DNA of 39,545 nucleotides from a virus. The notes beneath the pieces are model-generated. The model made no database searches and was not told where the DNA came from. It saw nothing but the letters and a program-made list of their open reading frames with translations. Position numbers and translations under genes: made by a program. The stretch covers positions 1 to 39,545 of IMG/VR virus record IMGVR_UViG_3300020566_000009; one strand, given 5' to 3'. The stretch's first letter is position 1; every line of letters begins with the position of its first letter. Shown here piece after piece: positions 31,707 to 37,587 of this stretch.

Positions 31707-33446
31707 GTGAACGATATCCTTGAGGCTTTACGGGGCGATTTCAAGCTGTTCCTGCAAGCCCTGTGGCAGCAACTCGATCTTCCCTCTCCAACCCGTGCAC
31801 AATACGCCATCGCAGATTATCTGCAATTAGGACCAAAGCGTCTACAGATCCAAGCCTTTCGTGGTGTCGGCAAGAGCTGGATCACAGGTGCTTTTGTGTT
31901 GTGGACACTCTTCAACAACCCAGAAAAGAAGATCATGATTATCTCCGCCTCTAAAGAGCGTGCCGATAACATGTCGATCTTCCTTCAAAAGCTGATCATC
32001 GAAACACCATGGCTCAGTCATCTAAGACCGAAGTCAGATGACGCCCGGTGGTCACGAATTAGCTTTGATGTCAACTGCTCTCCTCACCAAGCACCATCCG
32101 TTAAGTCCGTTGGTATTACGGGTCAGCTAACAGGTAGCCGTGCAGACCTGATGATTCTGGATGACATCGAAGTTCCTGGTAACTCGATGACAGAAATGAT
32201 GCGTGAGAAGTTACTGCAACTGTGTACAGAAGCAGAGTCCATTTTGACACCAAAGAAAGACTCACGCATTATGTACCTCGGTACACCACAGACCACCTTC
32301 ACCATCTACCGCAAGCTGGCTGAACGGAACTACCGTCCCTTTGTGTGGCCTGCCCGTTACCCCCGTAAAGACAAGCTCAGTCAATACGAAAACCTGCTGG
32401 CACCACAGATCGTAGAAGACATCGAGATGGGTGCTGAGGAGTGGTCTCCCACTGATCCAGACCGTTTCCAATCGGATGACCTGCTGGAACGGGAAGCAGC
32501 CATGGGTCGTAGCAACTTCATGTTGCAGTTTATGCTGGATACCACCTTGAGTGATGCTGAGAAGTTCCCACTTAAATTCAGTGATCTCATTGTCACTTCA
32601 GTCAACCCAACCCAAGCACCTGATGCTGTTGTTTGGTGCAGTGATCCTCGTAATATCCTCAAAGATTTGCCTACGGTTGGCCTCCCAGGTGATTACTTCT
32701 ACTCCCCGATGCAACTCCAAGGGGACTGGGGTGACTACACCGAAACGATCTGCTCGGTAGACCCTTCAGGTCGTGGTAGTGACGAAACAGCAGCAACCTA
32801 TATCAGTCAACGAAATGGCTTTCTCTACGTTCACGAAGTACGAGCGTATCGCGACGGTTATAGCGACAATACACTTCTTGACATCCTTCGTGGGTGTAAG
32901 CGGTACAATGTTACTAAACTCCTCATCGAAACCAACTTCGGTGACGGTATCGTCGCAGAACTGTTCAAAAAACATCTCCAACAAACAAAGCAAGCCATAG
33001 ACGTAGAAGAAGTACGAGCAAATGTCCGTAAAGAAGACAGGATTATCGATGCTTTAGAACCCGTCATGAACCAACACCGACTCATCCTGGATCGAGGGGT
33101 GGTTGAGTGGGACTACAACTCCAATAAAGACGCAGCACCAGAAGAACGACTTCTGTACATGCTCTTCTACCAGATGTCTCGCATGTGCCGGGAGAAGGGT
33201 GCCGTCAAACACGATGACCGTCTGGACTCCCTTGCTCAAGGGGTGAAGTACTTCACTGATGCCATGTCCATCAGCGCCTACGAGGCCGTTAAAGCCCGTA
33301 GACAAGAAGACTGGCAGGATCTCCTGGAAACCTTTCTAGATGACCCTCAGAGCGCCACAGATCACCTTGTCATGGGGTTTGATCTTGGACAACGGAGAGC
33401 CGCTCGTGGGGGTGGTAGACGGGGGTCTATTCCCACCTGGGTCTAA
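31707..33446 (+). CDS. Large terminase subunit (T7 gp19-like)
   Basis: The ATPase-nuclease that packages DNA, 579 aa (T7 gp19 586 aa). The Walker A region is IQAFRGVGKSWITGAFVLWT, and Walker B is DLMILDDIEVPGNS. A coupling motif sits near MYLGTPQTTFTIYRKL. The RNase H-like nuclease is at SVDPSGRGSDETAATYIS with LIETNFGDGIVAELFK, and KHDDRLDSLAQGVKYFTD near the end supplies the last acidic residues. Start GTG 31707 with no strong ribosome site. It is separated from the other packaging gene by two HNH proteins and two unknown genes. Confidence 0.96.
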   Translation: MNDILEALRGDFKLFLQALWQQLDLPSPTRAQYAIADYLQLGPKRLQIQAFRGVGKSWITGAFVLWTLFNNPEKKIMIISASKERADNMSIFLQKLIIETPWLSHLRPKSDDARWSRISFDVNCSPHQAPSVKSVGITGQLTGSRADLMILDDIEVPGNSMTEMMREKLLQLCTEAESILTPKKDSRIMYLGTPQTTFTIYRKLAERNYRPFVWPARYPRKDKLSQYENLLAPQIVEDIEMGAEEWSPTDPDRFQSDDLLEREAAMGRSNFMLQFMLDTTLSDAEKFPLKFSDLIVTSVNPTQAPDAVVWCSDPRNILKDLPTVGLPGDYFYSPMQLQGDWGDYTETICSVDPSGRGSDETAATYISQRNGFLYVHEVRAYRDGYSDNTLLDILRGCKRYNVTKLLIETNFGDGIVAELFKKHLQQTKQAIDVEEVRANVRKEDRIIDALEPVMNQHRLILDRGVVEWDYNSNKDAAPEERLLYMLFYQMSRMCREKGAVKHDDRLDSLAQGVKYFTDAMSISAYEAVKARRQEDWQDLLETFLDDPQSATDHLVMGFDLGQRRAARGGGRRGSIPTWV

Positions 33447-33525
33447 AAATAAGACACCAGTCGTAGCAGTCGATCTGGCTGAGGGCGGACTAAAAGGGGG
33501 GAAAGGGGAGTCGTGTCTCACGTAG
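33379..33525 (+). CDS. Small protein overlapping the terminase 3' end (48 aa)
   Basis: In the +1 frame relative to the terminase, starting from TTG 33379 (or TTG 33385), an open frame reads ILDNGEPLVGVVDGGLFPPG then KNKTPVVAVDLAEGGLKGGK and stops at 33525. The last 79 bases lie beyond the terminase stop. It has the look of a real protein (Gly turns, alternating Val). T7 has a small gene 19.5 in this position, but similarity is not established. The frame runs into the hairpin that begins at 33505. Confidence 0.5.
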   Translation: MILDNGEPLVGVVDGGLFPPGSKNKTPVVAVDLAEGGLKGGKGESCLT

Positions 33526-33544
33526 ACGTGATCCCCAACTCCCC
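33505..33544 (+). terminator. Branched hairpin, possible terminator after terminase
   Basis: GGGGAGT (33505-33511) pairs perfectly with ACTCCCC (33538-33544), and an inner TCACG/CGTGA hairpin with a TAGA loop sits between (about 33518-33531). A pyrimidine run follows (CTCCCTTT) rather than a pure T tract, so termination efficiency is uncertain. Confidence 0.5.
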
Positions 33545-33551
33545 TCCCTTT

Positions 33552-33573
33552 GATGTCCCTGGGGATGGACATC
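33552..33573 (+). terminator. GATGTCC/GGACATC hairpin followed by ATTTTCC
   Basis: GATGTCC (33552-33558) pairs with GGACATC (33567-33573), loop of 8 bases, then CATTTTCC. Weak intrinsic terminator or structured element. The same arms recur at 33617-33623 and 33650-33656. Confidence 0.4.
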
Positions 33574-33693
33574 CATTTTCCTAATGACACAAAAACAACT
33601 AAAGACACAATTAGTTGATGTCCTCAGCGAACGAAGTGAGCGGGTGAATGGACATCTCTCATTAACTACTGAAACTGAAACTAAAGGGAGATT

Positions 33694-33746
33694 GAATCCA
33701 TATCATCTGAATGGTCTCTTAATGACCATCTGAATGATATTGATTC
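33694..33746. promoter_or_regulatory. 53-base dyad upstream of thyX
   Basis: Two 23-base arms (33694-33716 and 33724-33746) are inverted repeats with 18 of 23 positions matching, around TCTTAAT. The outer ATATCAT/ATGATAT and inner GGTC/GACC parts are exact, and CATCTGAATG occurs as a direct repeat inside (33704 and 33727). It ends 30 bases before the thyX start, so a regulator site or an RNA stem is likely. Confidence 0.55.
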
Positions 33747-33776
33747 TACTACCTATACAATGAACAACAACTATTA

Positions 33777-34442
33777 ATGCATACTGCTACTCAACGTTCC
33801 ACTACATCTCATTCCGTCTCACTCATCCACATCACACCAGAAGCAGAGAACCTCATCAGTTACATGGCTAGGGTATCTAACCCATCCAATCAACAGAACA
33901 CTGAGACCAGTGCTAAGCTAATTAAATATCTCATTGATCATCAACATTGGTCTCCCTTTGAGATGGTCAATATGTGTGTAGAAATCAATACGACTAGGTC
34001 CATAGCAGCTCAGATCCTTAGGCATCGAAGCTTCAGTTTCCAAGAGTTTAGTCAACGGTATGCTGAGGTAACAGAAGTAGCAGCCCCTCCACAGTTCCGT
34101 AAACAGGATAGTAAGAACCGACAGAATAGCACTGATGATCTAAGCCTAGGGTTGAGATATCAGTACACTGAAGAGACAATCAAGCTGTACAACCAGTGTT
34201 ATGACTTGTATCAGAGAATGCTGAAAGATGGGGTAGCAAAAGAGTGTGCCAGAGAAGTGTTGCCAATGGCTGCCCCTACTCGATTGTATATGAATGGGTC
34301 TATTCGGTCTTGGTTACATTATTGTGATCTGAGGACTGGTCATGGAACACAACGAGAACATGCAATCATTGCTGGTCAGGTTCAGGATCTTCTTCATCAG
34401 TATGTTCCTAATGTGTGTGAGGCGATGTGGGGTAAAGACTAG
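33777..34442 (+). CDS. thyX: Flavin-dependent thymidylate synthase ThyX
   Basis: Makes dTMP from dUMP using methylene-tetrahydrofolate and FAD. The ThyX signature RHRSFSFQEFSQRYAEV (RHRxxSxxxxSxR) is intact, preceded by HWSPFEMVNMCVEIN. REVLPMAAPTRLYMNGSIRS and WLHYCDLRTGHGTQREHAII complete the active site region. 221 aa, normal length. ATG 33777 overlaps the stop of a five-codon mini ORF. With RNR and the MazG-like protein it forms the phage nucleotide supply set, though it sits apart from them. Confidence 0.95.
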   Translation: MHTATQRSTTSHSVSLIHITPEAENLISYMARVSNPSNQQNTETSAKLIKYLIDHQHWSPFEMVNMCVEINTTRSIAAQILRHRSFSFQEFSQRYAEVTEVAAPPQFRKQDSKNRQNSTDDLSLGLRYQYTEETIKLYNQCYDLYQRMLKDGVAKECAREVLPMAAPTRLYMNGSIRSWLHYCDLRTGHGTQREHAIIAGQVQDLLHQYVPNVCEAMWGKD

Positions 34443-34480
34443 TCATCCTTAACCGTAGTAACCATTACCACTAATTTCCC

Positions 34481-34861
34481 ATGACACAACAACACCCCAT
34501 CACCCCACCGTCTGAACTGTTGCAGCTTTGGTTTGAGCAGCACCACGACTACGACAGGGGAATCAATGAACTTCTGATTGAAGCCGCTCAGTACGGCGCC
34601 GACCATGAGCTGGAGGCGTGCTGTATGGAAATTATTGATGGAGAAGGACGTTTCTACATCGACGAAACCAGTGACCGTGTTCGTTTGACCGAAGATCTCT
34701 GGACGACTCGCCGGCCCAAGCCGTCGAGCTTGAGTCCAAGCCCGAAATGGCAAGCTCTAGTAGCATTAGAAAATGGCGAAACAGCGTCGGGAGCATTTTT
34801 AACCTTAAACGAAGTTGCGCTTATCCGCCGCGCACTGGAGCAACTCCCCGATCACAAGTAG
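34481..34861 (+). CDS. Hypothetical protein (126 aa)
   Basis: ATG 34481. The N-terminal part begins PPSELLQLWFEQHHDYDRGI and continues with a helix rich in Ala/Glu/Cys (GADHELEACCMEII), then a linker of Arg/Pro/Ser (TTRRPKPSSLSPSPK), then a short helical end. It resembles the family of cyanobacterial and cyanophage proteins that start TPPPELVQQW, whose function is unknown (recognition from memory). Confidence 0.75.
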   Translation: MTQQHPITPPSELLQLWFEQHHDYDRGINELLIEAAQYGADHELEACCMEIIDGEGRFYIDETSDRVRLTEDLWTTRRPKPSSLSPSPKWQALVALENGETASGAFLTLNEVALIRRALEQLPDHK

Positions 34862-35225
34862 TCACCTTCACTAGAGCTTCATTACAGCTATCTAGAAGCC
34901 TCTAGAAGGCGTGTGTAAGTGTTATTGAGTGTCTTCGTATGTTCAATGCATTTCATACGTCTTCCTGGGGCTTGTAGAGGGGTCTTAGATATTCAACAAA
35001 AATTTCTTAAGCCTTATATATCGGTGTACCTGGACGCAGACCCCCGTATCCCCCTTCTTCCTGGGGTTATTTAGGTGCGGTTAGTTCTACAAACTAGCTG
35101 CAAATGGGGTCAATAGTGGTATGTATGCACTACTTCTGGTGGTATCTAGTGGTATTGCGTGGGTCAGACGCTACATATGGTGTGATTAGGTCTAAAGTTA
35201 TCTGTAGTGTGAAGACTTATTACAG

Positions 35226-35242
35226 CATCCTCCACAAGTGCA
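35226..35242 (+). repeat. Leader motif family, copy 1
   Basis: CATCCTCCACAAGTGCA, identical over 17 bases to 35843-35859. Both copies end 77 bases before an ATG (35320 and 35937). It is related to the shorter copies at 35301, 36097 and 38059 (CTCCA then NN and TGCA). Confidence 0.7.
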
Positions 35243-35300
35243 GGGTCTATCGCTTATGGTTGGCTCAAGCGGCACAGATCGACTTCTGCTCGCTGCTTCC

Positions 35301-35314
35301 CTCCACTTCTGCAA
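35301..35314 (+). repeat. Leader motif family, copy 2
   Basis: CTCCACTTCTGCAA, identical to 36097-36110, ending five bases before ATG 35320. Confidence 0.7.
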
Positions 35315-35319
35315 GCACC

Positions 35320-35490
35320 ATGTTCTACATCTGCCGCATGACCGACTCCTTCCAATGGGAAGGCCTGCGATCCACCACTGATGAAGACTACGCCGATCAA
35401 CTGGCCGAGTTCTTCTCCAATCAATACCCACACTCATATATCGACGTTCTTACCTACGAAGAATTCCAGGCATCTAGGGCTATCAACTAA
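35320..35490 (+). CDS. Small acidic protein (56 aa)
   Basis: ATG 35320 (or 35338) to TAA 35488-35490. The product is acidic and Tyr/Phe-rich: TDSFQWEGLRSTTDEDYADQ then LAEFFSNQYPHSYIDVLTYE. The start at 35320 is preferred because a leader motif CTCCACTTCTGCAA ends five bases before it, as it does nine bases before the gene at 36120. No Shine-Dalgarno is visible. Function unknown. Confidence 0.65.
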   Translation: MFYICRMTDSFQWEGLRSTTDEDYADQLAEFFSNQYPHSYIDVLTYEEFQASRAIN

Positions 35491-35504
35491 TCACACGGAC
35501 GCAC
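35488..35504 (+). repeat. Spacer repeat A1 (stop-plus-leader)
   Basis: TAATCACACGGACGCAC includes the TAA stop of the previous gene and ends nine bases before ATG 35514. It matches 35709-35725 at 16 of 17 positions. Confidence 0.75.
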
Positions 35505-35513
35505 ACTACCACC

Positions 35514-35711
35514 ATGGAAGAAACCATTCTCCTACTCCTTGTCATCATCGCTCAGGCAATTTATGACGTGCTCGACGGCACCGTTCAGCTAATTGATTCA
35601 CTGATCACCATCACAGAAGAACTAACCTTTCAACCCATTACCTGCCAGATGCTCCGCCAGTTCGGAGCACGTGGCAAGACCAAAGATCAACTTATCGCTT
35701 CTCTCGCTTAA
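35514..35711 (+). CDS. Small membrane protein (65 aa)
   Basis: ATG 35514. Residues 4-20 (TILLLLVIIAQAIYDVLDG) are a membrane segment, followed by an amphipathic helix (TVQLIDSLITITEELTFQPI) and a basic end (QFGARGKTKDQLIASLA). Its leader is the TAATCACACGGACGCAC spacer and not a Shine-Dalgarno site. Unknown function; a host-membrane or superinfection role is only a guess. Confidence 0.65.
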   Translation: MEETILLLLVIIAQAIYDVLDGTVQLIDSLITITEELTFQPITCQMLRQFGARGKTKDQLIASLA

Positions 35712-35725
35712 TCACACGAACGCAC
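35709..35725 (+). repeat. Spacer repeat A2 (stop-plus-leader)
   Basis: TAATCACACGAACGCAC, one base different from 35488-35504, again starting with the stop codon of the preceding gene and ending six bases before the next ATG (35732). Confidence 0.75.
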
Positions 35726-35731
35726 CTAATC

Positions 35732-35875
35732 ATGACAACTAGACAACGTGTCTTTCTCGAAACCTTCGTCTTTTGTGGTTTCGCTTGCCTCATCTCCACT
35801 ATCACGATGCTTGGCGCAGTAGGCACTGATCCTTCTGTCCCACATCCTCCACAAGTGCAACAAGTAAGCCGTTGA
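35732..35875 (+). CDS. Tiny membrane protein (47 aa)
   Basis: ATG 35732 to TGA 35873-35875. The start MTTRQRVFLETFVFCGFACL continues as a hydrophobic segment (ISTITMLGAVG), giving one membrane helix with a basic N-terminus, then a Pro-rich tail (PSVPHPPQVQQVSR). The tail DNA contains the 17-base repeat shared with 35226-35242. A signal-anchor or holin-like small protein is possible. Confidence 0.55.
   Translation: MTTRQRVFLETFVFCGFACLISTITMLGAVGTDPSVPHPPQVQQVSR
35843..35859 (+). repeat. Leader motif family, copy 3
   Basis: CATCCTCCACAAGTGCA inside the 3' end of the 35732 gene, identical to 35226-35242. Confidence 0.7.
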
Positions 35876-35940
35876 TCTTATTCCTCCCGCTTCCACCATT
35901 AGTCGCTCTTCTCATCGCCCTACATCTTAAGCAACGATGA
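35872..35940 (+). CDS. Very short hydrophobic peptide (22 aa), tentative
   Basis: A TTG start (35872) overlaps the previous stop as TTGA, and the stop (35938-35940) overlaps the next ATG as ATGA. The peptide is one hydrophobic Leu/Pro/Val segment (LFLPLPPLVALLIAL) ending HLKQR. Double coupling and full hydrophobicity support translation, but a 22-codon frame can arise by chance. Confidence 0.35.
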   Translation: MILFLPLPPLVALLIALHLKQR

Positions 35941-36083
35941 ATCACCCTTACATGTTCCCTGATGAAGCACCCTGGACTGAAGAACACAGAGACAAGATCG
36001 AGACAATCAATCAAGGCCGTGGCTATCCGAATGCTTTTGATGATGAGGAAGAATTCCTCGATGCACTATACGGCGTAGTTTGA
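35937..36083 (+). CDS. Small acidic protein (48 aa)
   Basis: ATG 35937 to TGA 36081-36083: MNHPYMFPDEAPWTEEHRDK, then IETINQGRGYPNAFDDEEEF and LDALYGVV. Strongly acidic, with aromatic residues at the N-terminus and a DDEEEF cluster. Not recognised. Small acidic phage proteins often mimic DNA or inhibit host enzymes, but nothing specific supports that here. Confidence 0.6.
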   Translation: MNHPYMFPDEAPWTEEHRDKIETINQGRGYPNAFDDEEEFLDALYGVV

Positions 36084-36096
36084 TTTACCTAACTCT

Positions 36097-36110
36097 CTCC
36101 ACTTCTGCAA
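36097..36110 (+). repeat. Leader motif family, copy 4
   Basis: CTCCACTTCTGCAA, nine bases before ATG 36120, identical to 35301-35314. Confidence 0.7.
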
Positions 36111-36119
36111 AGACTAATC

Positions 36120-36809
36120 ATGGCACACTGGTATCACCTCACCAAGAAATCAAGCAACGCTAAGACTGGCCCAATAGCAGTCAGCACTACGTCTCGGGAT
36201 AGTTGCCCTGCAACATGCCCACTCAAAGGTAGTGGCTGTTATGCAGAATCAGGCCCGTTACGATTGCACTGGGATAAGGTCTCTGATGGCCCCTGGGCTG
36301 AGAAGCCACGTGGGAATGACATTGAGACCTTTATCCGTGAGCTTAAGTCTCTGCCTGAGGGAACATGCTTCAGGCACAATCAGGCAGGCGATCTGCCGCA
36401 CAGCAACGGATTAATCAATGCCCATGCACTTGAATTAATCACTGATGCATGTTCTGAGCGTAAGCTTGTGGCATGGACGTACACTCACCACAAAATGGAC
36501 AACATGAACAACGTTGTTCTGGTGAAGCGTTCCAACAATCACGGACTTACCGTTAACGCTTCAGCCCATAGCCAAACCCACGCTGTTGAATTGCACAAAC
36601 AAGGTATACCTAGCGTGTGCATCGTTCACAAGAATGAGTCACGTAAGACGTGGGAACATGACGGCGTTAAGTTCCTTGTATGTCCTGCCCAGTGGAGTGA
36701 GAAGAACTGCGCAGAATGCAAACTCTGTAGTGTTGCTGATCGCTCTTGCGTGGTAGCATTCAAGGCACACGGAACACAAGCTCGTAAGGTAGAGCAAACT
36801 ATCGGCTGA
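36120..36809 (+). CDS. Cysteine-rich phage protein of unknown function (229 aa)
   Basis: The protein has a conserved phage look: SSNAKTGPIAVSTTSRDSCP, then ATCPLKGSGCYAESGPLRLH, EGTCFRHNQAGDLPHSNGLI, a middle WTYTHHKMDN, GLTVNASAHSQTHAVEL, and near the end LVCPAQWSEKNCAECKLCSV followed by FKAHGTQA. The Cys sets CxxxCPxxxxGC and CxxCxxC could bind a metal or Fe-S cluster. Similar proteins occur in many phages and are given only a DUF label (DUF7227-like as I recall). ATG 36120 follows leader motif CTCCACTTCTGCAA by nine bases, and a terminator stands about 70 bases after the gene. Confidence 0.8.
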   Translation: MAHWYHLTKKSSNAKTGPIAVSTTSRDSCPATCPLKGSGCYAESGPLRLHWDKVSDGPWAEKPRGNDIETFIRELKSLPEGTCFRHNQAGDLPHSNGLINAHALELITDACSERKLVAWTYTHHKMDNMNNVVLVKRSNNHGLTVNASAHSQTHAVELHKQGIPSVCIVHKNESRKTWEHDGVKFLVCPAQWSEKNCAECKLCSVADRSCVVAFKAHGTQARKVEQTIG

Positions 36810-36877
36810 TATGGTAGACTCCACGTACAACTAAAGACAGCAGCTCACCGGCTCACGCGGTAGCAGCCAGGCTGATG

Positions 36878-36906
36878 GCCCTGGGGGGAAACCCTCGGGG
36901 CTTTTT
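36878..36906 (+). terminator. Intrinsic terminator
   Basis: A GC-rich stem GCCCTGGGG.../CCCTCGGGGC around a GAAA-type loop (36878-36901) followed by TTTTT (36902-36906). It closes the small-gene cluster that ends with the cysteine-rich protein. Confidence 0.85.
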
Positions 36907-36926
36907 GCTGCACCCAAATCCTGGTA

Positions 36927-36938
36927 GTACGGCCGTAC
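36927..36938. promoter_or_regulatory. Perfect 12-bp palindrome, candidate RHH operator
   Basis: GTACGGCCGTAC, a perfect inverted repeat 47 bases before the RHH gene start and just after the terminator. RHH repressors of the CopG type often bind such short palindromes in front of their own gene. Confidence 0.45.
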
Positions 36939-36985
36939 CATGAGGGGGACAACGTTACGACATTTCATGGACGCAGCCTATTGCC

Positions 36986-37156
36986 ATGGCTTACAACGAG
37001 TACAGACGCACTACCACCCAACGGCTCACTGTTGTGTTGTCGGGGGTGGTTTTTCAACGTGTGGAGGAGCAGTCTCAAAAGGAGGGACGCAGCATGAGCA
37101 ACCTTGTGGCCTACCTCGTGGAGCGTGCCCTATGTGACGATCAGCGAACCGGCTGA
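36986..37156 (+). CDS. Ribbon-helix-helix (CopG-like) DNA-binding protein
   Basis: 56 aa from ATG 36986. A basic N-terminus (MAYNEYRRTTT) leads to the RHH beta strand QRLTVVLS, helix A GVVFQRVEEQSQKEGR and helix B SMSNLVAYLVERAL. The turn GRSMSNLVAY is the family's most typical part. Such proteins are dimeric repressors or activators. It is the first gene after the terminator and has a palindrome just upstream, so autoregulation is likely (inference). After its stop, the -1 frame continues open with a protein-like sequence (RLKDAAPVEKHGIIDASEAR) to 37314, so a longer ancestral or frameshifted form is possible. A longer frame from 36940 covering the same DNA looks spurious. Confidence 0.85.
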   Translation: MAYNEYRRTTTQRLTVVLSGVVFQRVEEQSQKEGRSMSNLVAYLVERALCDDQRTG

Positions 37157-37380
37157 AAGACGCTGCACCAGTGGAGAAACACGGCATCATTGATGCATCG
37201 GAGGCGCGAGCCTCTGATCCAATGCCGGAGCAGCCCTCACCACGGCTACATAGGAAGCACCGATCCACCGCTGTTGAGAGTGGATCCTCGCCCAGGGAGA
37301 GTTGTGGCGCGTGAAGTAACACTCCCCCTTTTTTCTTCCACGACAGTAAAAGGCTGTCGTTTACACAAGGACTCAACTCC
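37157..37380 (+). other. Gap with hairpins and a possible out-of-frame extension of the RHH gene
   Basis: No clear gene. Frame 1 is open from 37138 to a stop at 37312-37314. Hairpins are GAGGC-GCGA-GCCTC (37201-37214) and ACGACAG/CTGTCGT (37340-37360), with CCCCCTTTTTTC (about 37324-37335) before the second. Confidence 0.45.
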
Positions 37381-37587
37381 TTGCCTGAACCGTTACAACA
37401 ACGCCTAAGTCGTCAATTCTGCATGCTCAATGCCTGCCTGGTTGACTGCGAAGGTGATCTGGAGTCAATCCAAGAACTAGAACGATGCTTTAAGCTCCCA
37501 GCATATGGCCAAGAAAGATCCATTTCCCAACGAATGGGAGGAGGTGAACAACCTAGACGACGACGACATCGAAACATCAACCATTGA
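37381..37587 (+). CDS. Hypothetical protein (68 aa), uncertain
   Basis: Open from TTG 37381, with the first ATG at 37423. The N-terminal part PEPLQQRLSRQFCMLNACLV, then DCEGDLESIQELERCFKLPA, looks coding (helical, Leu pattern). After about residue 43 it overlaps the 37505 gene, and the reading becomes Arg/Gly-rich, suggesting the functional part ends there. No family is recognised. Confidence 0.5.
   Translation: MPEPLQQRLSRQFCMLNACLVDCEGDLESIQELERCFKLPAYGQERSISQRMGGGEQPRRRRHRNINH

Larger units (their letters stand above)
33447..33776 (+). other. Hairpin-rich gap between terminase and thyX
   Basis: Apart from the end of the 33379 ORF this stretch is non-coding. It holds GGGGAGT/ACTCCCC (33505-33544), two separate GATGTCC/GGACATC pairs (33552-33573 and 33617-33656), a GCGAACGAAGTGAGCG segment, GAAACT repeats, a 53-base dyad (33694-33746) and a 5-codon mini ORF ATG-AAC-AAC-AAC-TAT-TAA (33760-33777) touching the thyX start. 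It probably ends terminase transcription and controls thyX. Confidence 0.65.
34862..35319 (+). other. Long non-coding gap with repeats and hairpins
   Basis: A frame is open from 35104, but its translation up to 35320 is rich in Trp, Cys and Tyr and looks random, so the gap is taken as non-coding. It holds TCTAGA-AGCC-TCTAGA (34891-34906), CGTATG/CATACG (34936-34959), a C-rich then GGGG segment (35041-35066), the TATTTAGGT motif (35068-35076), three GTGGTAT copies (about 35116-35155) and a 17-base sequence repeated at 35843. A promoter region or origin is plausible; nothing identifies which. Confidence 0.6.

Noticed and set aside
33336-33608. 90-aa minus-strand ORF at the end of the terminase gene
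   Set aside because: Reverse complement of a G-rich hairpin area, Pro/Ser-rich without pattern.
35104-35319. N-terminal extension of the 35320 gene
   Set aside because: The translated sequence is rich in Trp, Cys and Tyr and unlike the acidic downstream part; leader motifs lie inside it.
34862-35319. CRISPR-like array
   Set aside because: Repeats here are too short, too few and irregularly spaced; no array is present anywhere in the window.
36841-36910. tRNA gene near the terminator
   Set aside because: GC-rich stem with a T-run fits a terminator; no T-arm or anticodon arm can be drawn.
36940-37137. 65-aa ORF over the RHH gene in another frame
   Set aside because: Cys/His/Gly-rich with no pattern, while the overlapping 36986-37156 frame gives a clear ribbon-helix-helix protein.
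37190-37408. 72-aa ORF in the gap after the RHH gene
   Set aside because: Arg/Pro/Ser/His-rich random-looking translation across hairpins and a pyrimidine run.
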